Under the pieces are notes generated by a model. That model saw nothing but the letters and a program-made list of their open reading frames with translations, was not told where the DNA came from and did not search any database. A stretch of DNA of 45,649 bases. It comes from DASZTV01 sp036267875. Its GTDB lineage: Bacteria > Actinomycetota > Actinomycetes > JAFAQI01. The stretch lies in assembly GCA_036267875.1 (NCBI GenBank), contig DATAVE010000143.1, forward strand, positions 1 through 45,649, given 5' to 3'. This document shows positions 7,112 through 15,146 of this stretch, in pieces; position 1 is the stretch's first letter, and every line of letters starts with the position of its first letter. The position numbers and the translations under genes were made by a program.

Positions 7112-8764
7112 CTACGAGACCGCGGCCAGTGCGAGATGCACGGACCGGACAGCACTCGCACCTTCACCTACCGCCGCGGCGACCCGCTTCATCGATCCGG
7201 ATCGGACATCGCCAGCGGCGAAGATTCCCGGGACGCTGGTCTCCAGTGCGAGTGGCGTCCGACCCAACAGCTCCCAGGCGCCCGTCAACGCCTCGGCTGG
7301 AACATCCCGGTCGGTGAGCACGAAGCCGTCCTCGTCGAGGGCGACCCCGCCGAGCCAGCCTGTCGCCGGGCTCGCCCCGATGAAACAGAACAGGCCGCTA
7401 CAGGCGACCGTGACTGGCTCCGCCGTACCCGTCGTCAACCGGATCGAGGCAAGGTGCGCCTCACCGTCGAGCTTGGTCACCTCGGTGTCGACGTGGACGT
7501 CGATCCTGGGATGGACAAGCACGCGGTCGACCAGGTAGCGCGACATCCCGGCTTCGAGATCCGCCCCGCGTACGACGAGGTGCACCGGGTTGCCGCTGTC
7601 TGCCAGGAACAGTGACGCCTGACCTGCGGAGTTCGCGCCACCGACGACAGTGACCGGCTGAAACGCACACGCCCGGGCCTCGATGTCGGTCGCGGCGTAG
7701 TAGATGCCCGCACCTTCGAACTCGCTCCACCCCTCGAGCGGCAGGGTCCGGTACTGCGCACCCGTGGCGATGATCACGCTTCGCGCATTGACGACGTCTT
7801 CGTTCGACAGCCGGACCTGCAGGAGTCCGCCACCACAATCCAGCGATACGACCCGGCACGGACTCGAGATCTGAGCACCGAACTTATTGGCCTGGACGAG
7901 CGCCCGGGACGTCAGGTCGATGCCGCTGATGCCGGACGGGAAGCCGAGATAGTTCTCGATCCGAGAGCTCGCGGCCGCCTGTCCACCAACCGCGACGCTG
8001 TCGAGCAGGATCGTCGACAGTCCCTCGGATGCGCCGTACACCGCAGCGGCGAGGCCGGCCGGTCCGCCGCCGATCACCGCGAGGTCGTAGTCGTGACTGC
8101 GGTCGCTGCGAAGAGTGAGGCCGAGGTGGTCGGACACGACAGCAGCGGTCGCATTGCGGATGACTCCCGTCGCCGTGACGACGGCTGGCAGCTCGAGGGC
8201 TTCGACGGCCGCCGCGCGGGCGAGTGCCTGTCCGGCCGGTGCGTCGAAGTCGACCCACGTGTAAGGAAGCTGCTGGCGAGCCGCCCACGTTCGCAGCTCA
8301 TGGGTGGCCGCTGACAAGCCGCTGCCCAGGATCTCCAGCGCGAGGGCGCCCACTCCCGTCCGCATCTCCTGGCGGCGGTCGAGCAGCGCTCGAAGGATGA
8401 GATCGGAGAGCTCCGCGTCCTCGGCCATCAGGGCGCGGAAATGATCCGGCGGGATTCGCAGAACCGCCCCCGACGTACGCACTCTCGCGGTCGCGACCGC
8501 AGTCTGCCCGGTCACCAGGTTGAGCTCACCGAGAAACTGCAGCGCCCCCCACGTCGTGATCAGCGCCTCCGGCGAGCCGGGCATCTCCGGGCGCACCACG
8601 TCGACCTCACCGGACTCGACGACGACGAAGTCGAAGTCGCGGTCACCGGCGGAGTAGAGGATCTCGCCGGTCACGACCTCGACGCGACTCCCGCGTAGGG
8701 CGAGCGCGGCGAACTGCTCGACCGTCAGCGCGGCCGAGAACACCGTCGGATCGCCGGCCGTCAC
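7112..8764 (-). CDS. cNMP-binding domain fused to a thioredoxin-reductase-like flavoprotein
   Basis: The 550-residue protein has three parts. Residues 10-130 form a cyclic-nucleotide-binding domain (GEILYSAGD, FLGELNLVTGQ). Residues 155-220 resemble a thioredoxin/glutaredoxin-like domain without a redox Cys pair. Residues 226-550 form a two-Rossmann flavoprotein: FAD loop IGGGPAGLAAA, GGQAAASSRIENYLGFP, NADPH loop VVGGANSAGQAS (373-384) and FAD-tail GIFAAGDVRSG. The CxxC of true thioredoxin reductases is replaced by YYAATD at 355-360, so disulfide reduction of the classical kind is unlikely. It may be a regulated NAD(P)H-flavin oxidoreductase. GTG start: a TAGGTT box at 8771-8776 (minus strand) lies 6 nt before it, pointing to a leaderless transcript. 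Confidence 0.88.
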   Translation of the reverse strand: MTAGDPTVFSAALTVEQFAALALRGSRVEVVTGEILYSAGDRDFDFVVVESGEVDVVRPEMPGSPEALITTWGALQFLGELNLVTGQTAVATARVRTSGAVLRIPPDHFRALMAEDAELSDLILRALLDRRQEMRTGVGALALEILGSGLSAATHELRTWAARQQLPYTWVDFDAPAGQALARAAAVEALELPAVVTATGVIRNATAAVVSDHLGLTLRSDRSHDYDLAVIGGGPAGLAAAVYGASEGLSTILLDSVAVGGQAAASSRIENYLGFPSGISGIDLTSRALVQANKFGAQISSPCRVVSLDCGGGLLQVRLSNEDVVNARSVIIATGAQYRTLPLEGWSEFEGAGIYYAATDIEARACAFQPVTVVGGANSAGQASLFLADSGNPVHLVVRGADLEAGMSRYLVDRVLVHPRIDVHVDTEVTKLDGEAHLASIRLTTGTAEPVTVACSGLFCFIGASPATGWLGGVALDEDGFVLTDRDVPAEALTGAWELLGRTPLALETSVPGIFAAGDVRSGSMKRVAAAVGEGASAVRSVHLALAAVS

Positions 8765-8827
8765 CCGCCAAACCTAGAGCCGCGGATCGCGCGGGGCCAG
8801 CGGCGATGACTCGTAGAGTCCTGACCA
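8765..8827. promoter_or_regulatory. Divergent pair of leaderless-type promoters
   Basis: Between the flavoprotein (leftward) and the lipase (rightward) there are only 63 bp. On the minus strand TAGGTT (8776-8771) ends 6 nt before the GTG. On the plus strand TAGAGT (8814-8819) ends 8 nt before the ATG at 8828. Neither start has a Shine-Dalgarno sequence. Transcription would begin at or within a base or two of each start codon. Confidence 0.55.
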
Positions 8828-10168
8828 ATGAACGCTCGACGGTTTGTGGCAGGGACCGCGCTCGCGATCGCGGCGGTCATCGCACCCGGTTTCGCGCCGA
8901 TCGGAGCGTCCGCGGTGACGGCGCCACAGTCGGACGCCTTCTACAAGCCACCGGCGGGGTACGCCGCAAAGGCACCCGGGACGATCCTTCGGTCGCGGCC
9001 GGTCACGCTCGCCGCTTTCGCTGCACTGCCGCAGAAGGTGCAGGCCTGGCAGGTGATGTTCCGCAGCACCAACTACGCAGGCAAACCGACCGCGGCTGTG
9101 ACAACGCTGCTGCGACCCGAGGACGGTACGCCGAAGGCCGTCATCTCCTACCAGGTCGCCGAGGACGCATCGGCGCCGCAGTGCGCCCCGTCGTACGTAA
9201 TGCGCCCAGCAGCAGCGCCCGGTGAGGCCATCAACCAGGCCGAGATCGCGATCATCGACGCAGCCGTGGCCGATGGCTTCGACGTCTCGATGCCGGACTA
9301 CGAAGGGCTTGCGGGCGACTTCGGTGCAGCCCGTCAGCCGGCCTACATCGAGCTGGATGGGCTACGAGCCGCGGAGCACTTCGCACCCCTGGGCCTGGTG
9401 GGCGGCAAGGCAACACCAGTCGCGTTGTGGGGCTACTCCGGTGGCTCGCTCGCATCCGGCTGGGGTGCGCAGCTGCAACCTCGGTACGCGCCCGACTTGA
9501 ACCTCAGGGGCGTCGCGGTCGGCGGCTTCGTCACGAACATCGAGCAAGCGCTGATCAAGATCAACGGCGGCTTCGCGGCCGGCCTGGTTCCGTCCGCCCT
9601 GCCCGGCATCCTTCGCAGTACCCCGAAGCTGGAATCGGCGATCGCGCCGTACCTGACAGCAAAGGGGAAGGCAATCCTCGCCAAGAGCGGCAGCCAGTGC
9701 GAGATCGCAAACGTCTCTCAGTACCCCTTCTACAACGTCAACGACTACCTCACCGTGCCCCTTGCCAAGCTTCTCGCCAGACCAGCCATCAGGCGCGCGA
9801 TCAACGGCCTGAACCTCGGTGGCACGACGCCGAAGGCGCCGCTGTTCGTCTACCACGCGATCAACGACGAGCTGATCCCCGTCGCCGGGCCGGACGCGAT
9901 CGTGCCGAAGTACTGCAAGGCCGGCGACTCCGTCACTTACACCCGCGACTCGCTCAGTGAGCACGCCGTACTCGCGGTCAGCGGCGCACCGGCCGCATTG
10001 GCGTGGCTGCACGCGCGGCTGACCGGCGGGCCGGTGCCACACGGATGTACGACGACGACCGTCGCCACCATGGCGCTCACTGCGACAGCGATCGCCCAGG
10101 AGCCCGAGGTCGTTACCTCGATTCTCACCGGTCTCGCCGGCCTCCCGATCGGCCCCGGCGACTTCTAG
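8828..10168 (+). CDS. Secreted lipase, LIP family
   Basis: This 446-residue protein has an N-terminal signal peptide (hydrophobic core 7-22, likely cleavage after GASA near residue 29). It belongs to the secretory lipase (LIP, Candida-lipase-like) alpha/beta hydrolases common in actinomycetes. The nucleophile elbow is WGYSGGS with S204. The acid is likely in HAINDELIP and the His in DSLSEHAV. Before the elbow come the family segments TLLRPED and DYEGLAGDFG. Several Cys residues in the mature part could make disulfides. It probably hydrolyses acylglycerols or similar esters outside the cell. It is followed 9 nt later by the DUF1214 gene, whose -10 box overlaps this stop codon. Confidence 0.87.
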   Translation: MNARRFVAGTALAIAAVIAPGFAPIGASAVTAPQSDAFYKPPAGYAAKAPGTILRSRPVTLAAFAALPQKVQAWQVMFRSTNYAGKPTAAVTTLLRPEDGTPKAVISYQVAEDASAPQCAPSYVMRPAAAPGEAINQAEIAIIDAAVADGFDVSMPDYEGLAGDFGAARQPAYIELDGLRAAEHFAPLGLVGGKATPVALWGYSGGSLASGWGAQLQPRYAPDLNLRGVAVGGFVTNIEQALIKINGGFAAGLVPSALPGILRSTPKLESAIAPYLTAKGKAILAKSGSQCEIANVSQYPFYNVNDYLTVPLAKLLARPAIRRAINGLNLGGTTPKAPLFVYHAINDELIPVAGPDAIVPKYCKAGDSVTYTRDSLSEHAVLAVSGAPAALAWLHARLTGGPVPHGCTTTTVATMALTATAIAQEPEVVTSILTGLAGLPIGPGDF

Positions 10169-10177
10169 GCTCCGGCC

Positions 10178-11299
10178 ATGACGAGTGAGAGCCGGATCGC
10201 GTTCGACGCGTTGCTCGAAACGTTGCAGGAAGTCGCCACTCGCTTCGGCGGTGACGAGTGGCTGGTCACCGCGCCGGACGACGTCGCGGAGGCGCTGCGG
10301 TCGATCCTTCATCTGCTGAGCACCGGCATGGAGACGCAGTTCGAGGACGATCCGAGCCGCCCGGTCTTCCACGAGATCGTCACTCCCTGGCGCAAGATGC
10401 TCGGAGACAACCCCGATGCTCGCTACCACGACGTACGCGTGGACTCGGCCGGCACGTATCGAGTCCGCGGTACGACCGGTGGCGCCGTCTACGTGTCCTT
10501 CACCGTCGAAGCCGGCGGCGTCGACGGTGGCATGCCCGAGCGCACCGCGGGTGTCCTCAACGACAGCGAGTTCGACGTCGCGGCCGACGGCTCGTTCGAG
10601 CTGACGATCGGCGGCCCCGAGCTGCCGCAGGCCTGGCTTCCACTGCCGGCCGACGCGACCCGGATCACCGTCCGTCACTACTGGGAACAGCAGGTCGTCC
10701 CCGCTGCGCCGCCCGCTCCGAGCCTCGCCCTGGCGATCGAGCTGCTCGGTGGCGACGTGCCGTCACGACCGGCGCAACCTACCGACGAGTCTGTCGCGGC
10801 AGCCATCCGACGCATGGCGACGTTCGTCCGCAGCCGCACCCTCGAGTCCATCCCGGCTCCGGGCACCGGCAACCCGCCGCCGTTCGTGTCGCGCGTGCCC
10901 AACGAGTTCGCGCTGCCGGTGCCGCCGGGCGACCACGCGCTCGCGGCAGCGGACGCGGCGTACAGCATGGCGCCGTACTTCCTCGGTCCCGACGAGGCAC
11001 TCGTGATGCGAGTGCACTGGCCGAAGTGCAGGTACGGCGGTGTAGCGCTGTGGAACCGGCAGCTCCAGACCTTCGACTACCTGCGCGGCAGAGTTGGCCT
11101 CAACCGCGCGCAGGCAGTCACCGACGCCGATGGCACAGCCACGATCGTGATCGCGCATCGCGACCCCGGCGTTCCGAACTGGCTGACCACCGAAGGCCGG
11201 GGATTCGGGCTGGTCTTCTGGCGCTTCCTGCTCGCCGATGGCCCAATCGAGCCGATCACATCCGAGGTCGTGCCAGTGGATTCGCTCAGTCCTCGGTAG
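10178..11299 (+). CDS. DUF1214 domain protein
   Basis: This 373-residue protein is without a signal peptide. The C-terminal half resembles DUF1214 (MAPYFLGPDEALVMRVHWP, CRYGGVALWNRQLQTFDY, and DADGTATIVIAHRDPGVPNWL). The family is often seen with DUF1254 in other bacteria, but no DUF1254 is present here. The molecular function is unknown. The N-terminal half (1-200) is a beta-rich region I do not recognise. A TAGGCT box (10166-10171), which includes the lipase stop codon, ends 6 nt before the ATG, so it may have its own leaderless start inside the end of the lipase gene. Its 3' end overlaps the convergent sulfotransferase gene by 14 nt. Confidence 0.82.
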   Translation: MTSESRIAFDALLETLQEVATRFGGDEWLVTAPDDVAEALRSILHLLSTGMETQFEDDPSRPVFHEIVTPWRKMLGDNPDARYHDVRVDSAGTYRVRGTTGGAVYVSFTVEAGGVDGGMPERTAGVLNDSEFDVAADGSFELTIGGPELPQAWLPLPADATRITVRHYWEQQVVPAAPPAPSLALAIELLGGDVPSRPAQPTDESVAAAIRRMATFVRSRTLESIPAPGTGNPPPFVSRVPNEFALPVPPGDHALAAADAAYSMAPYFLGPDEALVMRVHWPKCRYGGVALWNRQLQTFDYLRGRVGLNRAQAVTDADGTATIVIAHRDPGVPNWLTTEGRGFGLVFWRFLLADGPIEPITSEVVPVDSLSPR

Positions 11300-12515
11300 C
11301 GACACCGAACGTCGAGAGGTACGTCGCGGTGCCGTCTCGCAGCGCCTGCGGATCGAAGCCCCACTCCTGCGCGGTGTAGTCGTGGCGGCCATGCTTGCCG
11401 CGCGGCTTGTCCGCCAGGTAGCGGACGATCGCGTCGCGATGTTCGTCGGTGAACTCCCGCCCGATCCCGCCGTACGCCGCGGCGATCGCACCGACCGGCT
11501 CTGCCATCAGCTCGGTGAAGCGGACGTGGCCGGTCGAGTCGGGCAGAGTGCCGGCGTTGTGCCGTGCGGCAACGGTGTTGAGGCCCGCCGAGAAGATCGC
11601 GTTGACGAGCGCGGCAAGCATCGGCACATCGACGCTGTCGCTGCGGATCCACCGAATCATCGCCGTCGTGCTGACCGTCGACGGCATCGTCCGAGCAGTG
11701 TCACGGTGACTGAAAACGACCGACGCATCCGGATACACCGCGAGCAGATCGTCGAGCATGAAGATGTACGCCGGGGTCTTGAGCAGCCACTGCTTAGCCG
11801 GCTTGCCGTGCTGCACGGACTGCAGCACCGCCTTGTGGAAAGCGAAGTCAGCGACTGGGTCCGGCGCCCAGGTGCCTGGGTCGTCGAGCACCATCGACCA
11901 GTGCGATCCCGCGAAAGACGGCGCCGTGATGGTGATGCACTCGACGGGTAGATCAGACCGCAGCTCGTGGACCGCGGCGAACTCCGGCTGCACGTCGGCC
12001 CACAGCTCCTGTTCGGGCTCCGTCATCGCAAAGCGTGTCGCTGCGTCGACGGTCGACGGTAGCGCTGGGTGCATCACATCGGTCGCGATCGGGGAGCGCA
12101 GCCCGGCGTCGAGCGCGAGCAGCTCGAACAGGATCGTCGTACCGGAACGCGCCGGCCCGGTCACGACGATCGGCGCGACGATGGCTTCGTCAGCAACTGA
12201 CGGATCGGCCGCGCGCTCGGCGCCGAGGCGAAGCCTCGTACGCAGACTGCGCAACAGCTCCTCGCGCGTCATCAGGCGTCCAACCGCCGTCAGGTCGGCG
12301 GTGTCGATCGCGGCGACGACCGCCCTCAGTCGGCTTTCCCAGTCGCCGTCGCCGAGGTCGCCGAAGTCGAGGAGGCCCGAGCCGTCGCGCGCGGCGTCGA
12401 TCAGCGACCCGGCGTCGAGCGGCACGAGGTACGCCGCCGATCCAGCGGCGCCGGCCATCGCGTTGAGGCGGCGCACCCAGTCCGGTCGCGTATACCGCTG
12501 CGCCATCGTCAGCAT
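11286..12515 (-). CDS. Sulfotransferase family protein
   Basis: This protein of about 409 residues transfers sulfuryl groups from PAPS in the family's usual reaction. The 5'-phosphosulfate loop is VVTGPARSGTTILFELL, a P-loop-like motif seen in actinobacterial sulfotransferases. The 3'-phosphate-binding segment is VVFSHRDTARTMPS. The region WLLKTPAYIFMLDDLLAVYPDA before it is typical of the family. The acceptor is not known and could be a lipid, glycan or small molecule. The start is the ATG at 12515, sharing one base with the stop of the upstream SCO4848-like gene (TGATG), so the genes are coupled. The frame is open further upstream to 12728, but that part is antisense-like shadow of the neighbour. 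Confidence 0.87.
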   Translation of the reverse strand: MLTMAQRYTRPDWVRRLNAMAGAAGSAAYLVPLDAGSLIDAARDGSGLLDFGDLGDGDWESRLRAVVAAIDTADLTAVGRLMTREELLRSLRTRLRLGAERAADPSVADEAIVAPIVVTGPARSGTTILFELLALDAGLRSPIATDVMHPALPSTVDAATRFAMTEPEQELWADVQPEFAAVHELRSDLPVECITITAPSFAGSHWSMVLDDPGTWAPDPVADFAFHKAVLQSVQHGKPAKQWLLKTPAYIFMLDDLLAVYPDASVVFSHRDTARTMPSTVSTTAMIRWIRSDSVDVPMLAALVNAIFSAGLNTVAARHNAGTLPDSTGHVRFTELMAEPVGAIAAAYGGIGREFTDEHRDAIVRYLADKPRGKHGRHDYTAQEWGFDPQALRDGTATYLSTFGVATED

Positions 12516-12745
12516 CACGCGCTCCGTTCCGCGCGAAGACCTTTGATACCGAGCCAGCCGATCGCCGTACCCAGCACGAGCGAGACGACCGTCAGCACGA
12601 GATGGACGATGAAGAAGGCATGCGGCCGGTCGCCGCTGAACGCGCGCGGGTCGTTCGCGATGTTGTGGATGAAGGTCGGCCAGATGACCCACGACCACAC
12701 GCCGAAGGCGAGAAGGAAAGCAGACCAACGGCGACTCAAGACCAT
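12515..12745 (-). CDS. SCO4848-like small membrane protein
   Basis: This 76-residue protein has two membrane segments (about 7-24 and 42-66). The pattern LSRRWSAFLLAFGVWSWVIW, then RPHAFFIVHLVLTVVSLVLG, is that of the SCO4848 membrane-protein family of actinomycetes, whose function is unknown. A longer start at 12772 would add nine residues that break the family pattern, so the ATG at 12745 is preferred. GAGAAT lies 6 nt upstream of it. Its stop overlaps the sulfotransferase start by one base. It is divergent from the DinB-fold gene across 41 bp. Confidence 0.83.
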   Translation of the reverse strand: MVLSRRWSAFLLAFGVWSWVIWPTFIHNIANDPRAFSGDRPHAFFIVHLVLTVVSLVLGTAIGWLGIKGLRAERSA

Positions 12746-12786
12746 GCCGTCATTCTCCCGCCCACGACCCACCTACGCTGCATCTC

Positions 12787-13422
12787 ATGGACGCGAACGC
12801 GATCTACGCCGCAGCGGCGGTCAACCGGCGAGCCATGGCCGATCTGCTGGAAGGTCTCACGCCCGAGCAACTAGCGACCCCGAGCCTGTGCGGCGACTGG
12901 GATGTCCAGACCGTCGGCGCTCATCTCGCAAGTGCCATCACGACGAGCACGCCGCACTTCCTGGTCGAGCTGATCCGCAACCGTGGCAGCTTCGACCGAG
13001 CCAACGCTTCGGTCGCAATCAAAGAGGCGCGCAACGGCGCACCCGCGACCATCGCGAAGATTCGTGCGAACGCCGACAGTCACTTCACACCACCGATCAC
13101 CGGACCACGCGCGCCGCTCACCGACGTGATCGTGCACACCGGTGACATCGCGCGACCACTCGGGCTGCCGCATGATGCGCCAGCCGAGCATGTTCGGACC
13201 GCCCTGGAGTTTCTGACCGCAGGCCGGCCGATCGCGTTCGTCCGTGGCGGGACACTCAGCGGTCTGCAATTCGTCGCCGACGACCTCGACCTCACGATGG
13301 GCGACGGCGAGGAGGTCCACGGTCGCGGCATCGACATCGTCATGGCGATGTGCGGCCGGACCAGCGCTCTCGCCGACCTGACCGGTCCCGGAGTCGACCT
13401 CCTGCGCACGCGCTTTCGGTGA
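12787..13422 (+). CDS. DinB-fold, maleylpyruvate-isomerase-type (mycothiol-dependent) enzyme
   Basis: This 211-residue protein has the four-helix DinB fold of the mycothiol-dependent maleylpyruvate isomerase family, whose members use mycothiol or bind metal. Visible signs are the N-terminal LEGLTPEQLATPSLCGDWDV, the first ligand in TVGAHLAS (H46) and the later segment DVIVHTGDIARPLGLP with H117 and D120. The C-terminal part has the sterol-carrier-like strand GRGIDIVMAMCGR common in this family. The exact reaction cannot be told from sequence. A TACGCT box (12774-12779) lies 7 nt before the ATG and there is no ribosome site, so the transcript is probably leaderless. Confidence 0.83.
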   Translation: MDANAIYAAAAVNRRAMADLLEGLTPEQLATPSLCGDWDVQTVGAHLASAITTSTPHFLVELIRNRGSFDRANASVAIKEARNGAPATIAKIRANADSHFTPPITGPRAPLTDVIVHTGDIARPLGLPHDAPAEHVRTALEFLTAGRPIAFVRGGTLSGLQFVADDLDLTMGDGEEVHGRGIDIVMAMCGRTSALADLTGPGVDLLRTRFR

Positions 13423-13455
13423 CAAACACCACGCATGCCGAGAATCGTGGCCCGG

Positions 13456-13481
13456 TAGGATTGGTTGCGCTAGCAAACTAA
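13456..13481. promoter_or_regulatory. -10 box and imperfect palindromic operator of the DHA2 exporter
   Basis: TAGGAT (13456-13461) looks like a -10 box. It runs into TTGGTTGC-GCTA-GCAAACTAA (13461-13481), an imperfect palindrome with perfect inner arms TTGC/GCAA. A repressor bound here would cover the expected transcription start. MarR- and TetR-type regulators often control DHA2 exporters through such sites, but no regulator gene is adjacent. The exporter start lies about 50 nt further on. Confidence 0.4.
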
Positions 13482-13532
13482 ATCGGGCCATCAAACGGGC
13501 GTCAGCGTCCGCCGTACGTTCGGATCACCACC

Positions 13533-15125
13533 TTGACTGCCACAGCCCAGCCGGCGCGTGTCTCCGCGCTGCCCACCATCGACACCCCGCTGTCGAGCAA
13601 GCAGTGGTTCATCCTCGGCGTGCTGTGCTTCACGATCCTGCTGATCAGCCTCGACCAGACCGTCCTCAACGTCGCACTGCCGACGCTCGTGAAGGACCTG
13701 CACCCCTCCAACAGCGGGCTCGAGTGGATCGTCGACAGCTACACGTTGATCCAAGCGGTCCTCGCCCTGCTCAGCGGCCGGCTCGGCGACCGGTTCGGCC
13801 ACCGCCGGATGTTCGTCGTCGGCAGCGCGACCTTCGGCGTCGGGTCGCTCGGGTGCGCACTCGTCCACTCGACGTGGCCGCTCGTCGCGATGCGGGTGCT
13901 CACGGGCTTCGGCGCGATCGCGCTCATGCCAGCGACTCTCGCAATCATCGTTGCGACCTTCGAAGGCCACCATCGAGTCCGAGCCATTGGCATCTGGGCA
14001 GGCATCGGTGGCGTCGGAGGCGCGGCCGGCCCGCTCGTCGGTGGCCTGCTGCTCAAACACTTCTGGTGGGGCTCGGTCTTCCTCATCAACGTGCCGATCG
14101 CGGCGATCGCCATCGTCGGCGGCTTGGTGGCGATCGAGGAGACCCGGGATCGCAACCCCGCCAAGATCGACGTAGCCGGCGTCGTGCTGTCCGCCCTCGG
14201 ACTGTCTGCGCTAACCGCCGCCGTCATCTTCGCGCCGACCGACGGCTGGGGATCCCGGACCGTGGTCGGCCTCATCGCGGCGGCGCTGATCCTGCTGACT
14301 GGCTTCTACCGATGGGACAGCCATCAGGACGAGCCGCTGATCGACTTCACGCTGTTCCGCAAGGCTGGCTTCTCGAGCGGCATCGCGGCTGTCACCGCGA
14401 TGTTCTTCGCGATGTTCGGCGTGAGCTTCCTGCTCAGCCAGTACGTCCAGTTTGTCCGGGGCGCATCGGTGTTCGGCGTCGGCATCCGCTTCCTGCCGCT
14501 GGCAGCCGGCTCTTTGATCGGCAGCAACATCTCAGCGCGGCTGATGCACCGCTTCGGGGTCCGGCCGGTCTTGCTGTCCGGGATGAGCCTTGTCGTCGCC
14601 GGGCTGGCCTGCCTGACCGCGCTCGAGGTCAACTCCGGCTACCTGCTCAACGGGATCGCCTTCGCGTGCGTCGGCACCGGCATGGGTCTGGCAATCGCGC
14701 CGGCATCCAACGCCGTGGTCAGCGTGCTCCCCGAGGACAAGGTCGGCGTGGGCTCGGGGCTGCGGACCATGCTGCAGTGGCTCGGAGGCGCGTTCGGTGT
14801 CGCGATCGTCGGCAGCATCGCAACGGCTCACTACCGCGGCAAGGTCAACTCGGCATTCACCGGACCACTGCGCGGCGTGCCTGCCGGACAGCGCAGCACG
14901 GTCAGCGAACAGATCGGGCGCGCATCCCTCGCAGCGCAGCATCTTCCGAAGGACCTGGCTGCCAAGGTGACGTCGGTGACGGATCACGCGTTCGTCGGCG
15001 GCATGCACCTGTCGTCGCTCGTCGGTCTCACGGTCACTGTCCTGGCCGTCATCGGCGTCGCGATCTTCATGCCGCGCGACATCGACATCGACGAGGAAGA
15101 GGCCAAGCTCGCATCGACCGGCTGA
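13533..15125 (+). CDS. DHA2-family (EmrB/QacA-type) MFS drug exporter
   Basis: This 530-residue proton-driven exporter is of the 14-helix DHA2 class. The first helix is ILGVLCFTILLISLDQTVLN, with the TVLNVALP motif typical of the class. Motif A is GRLGDRFGHRR, and motif C, typical of antiporters, is GIWAGIGGVGGAAGP. A larger extracytoplasmic loop before the last helix (about 440-490) also fits DHA2 proteins. The substrate cannot be inferred. The start is TTG at 13533. There is no strong ribosome site and the start could be a little different. The C-terminus is acidic (DIDIDEEEAK) and cytoplasmic. It is followed after 21 nt by a membrane-anchored protein gene. Confidence 0.9.
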   Translation: MTATAQPARVSALPTIDTPLSSKQWFILGVLCFTILLISLDQTVLNVALPTLVKDLHPSNSGLEWIVDSYTLIQAVLALLSGRLGDRFGHRRMFVVGSATFGVGSLGCALVHSTWPLVAMRVLTGFGAIALMPATLAIIVATFEGHHRVRAIGIWAGIGGVGGAAGPLVGGLLLKHFWWGSVFLINVPIAAIAIVGGLVAIEETRDRNPAKIDVAGVVLSALGLSALTAAVIFAPTDGWGSRTVVGLIAAALILLTGFYRWDSHQDEPLIDFTLFRKAGFSSGIAAVTAMFFAMFGVSFLLSQYVQFVRGASVFGVGIRFLPLAAGSLIGSNISARLMHRFGVRPVLLSGMSLVVAGLACLTALEVNSGYLLNGIAFACVGTGMGLAIAPASNAVVSVLPEDKVGVGSGLRTMLQWLGGAFGVAIVGSIATAHYRGKVNSAFTGPLRGVPAGQRSTVSEQIGRASLAAQHLPKDLAAKVTSVTDHAFVGGMHLSSLVGLTVTVLAVIGVAIFMPRDIDIDEEEAKLASTG

Positions 15126-15146
15126 GCGGGCTGGCAGGATTCATTG

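Noticed and set aside
7112..8764. Reading the flavoprotein as a working thioredoxin reductase
   Set aside because: The CxxC site is replaced by YYAATD (355-360), so the name would mislead.
9362..10678. A 438-codon minus-strand frame across the lipase/DUF1214 junction
   Set aside because: It spans two clear genes and has no recognisable domain.
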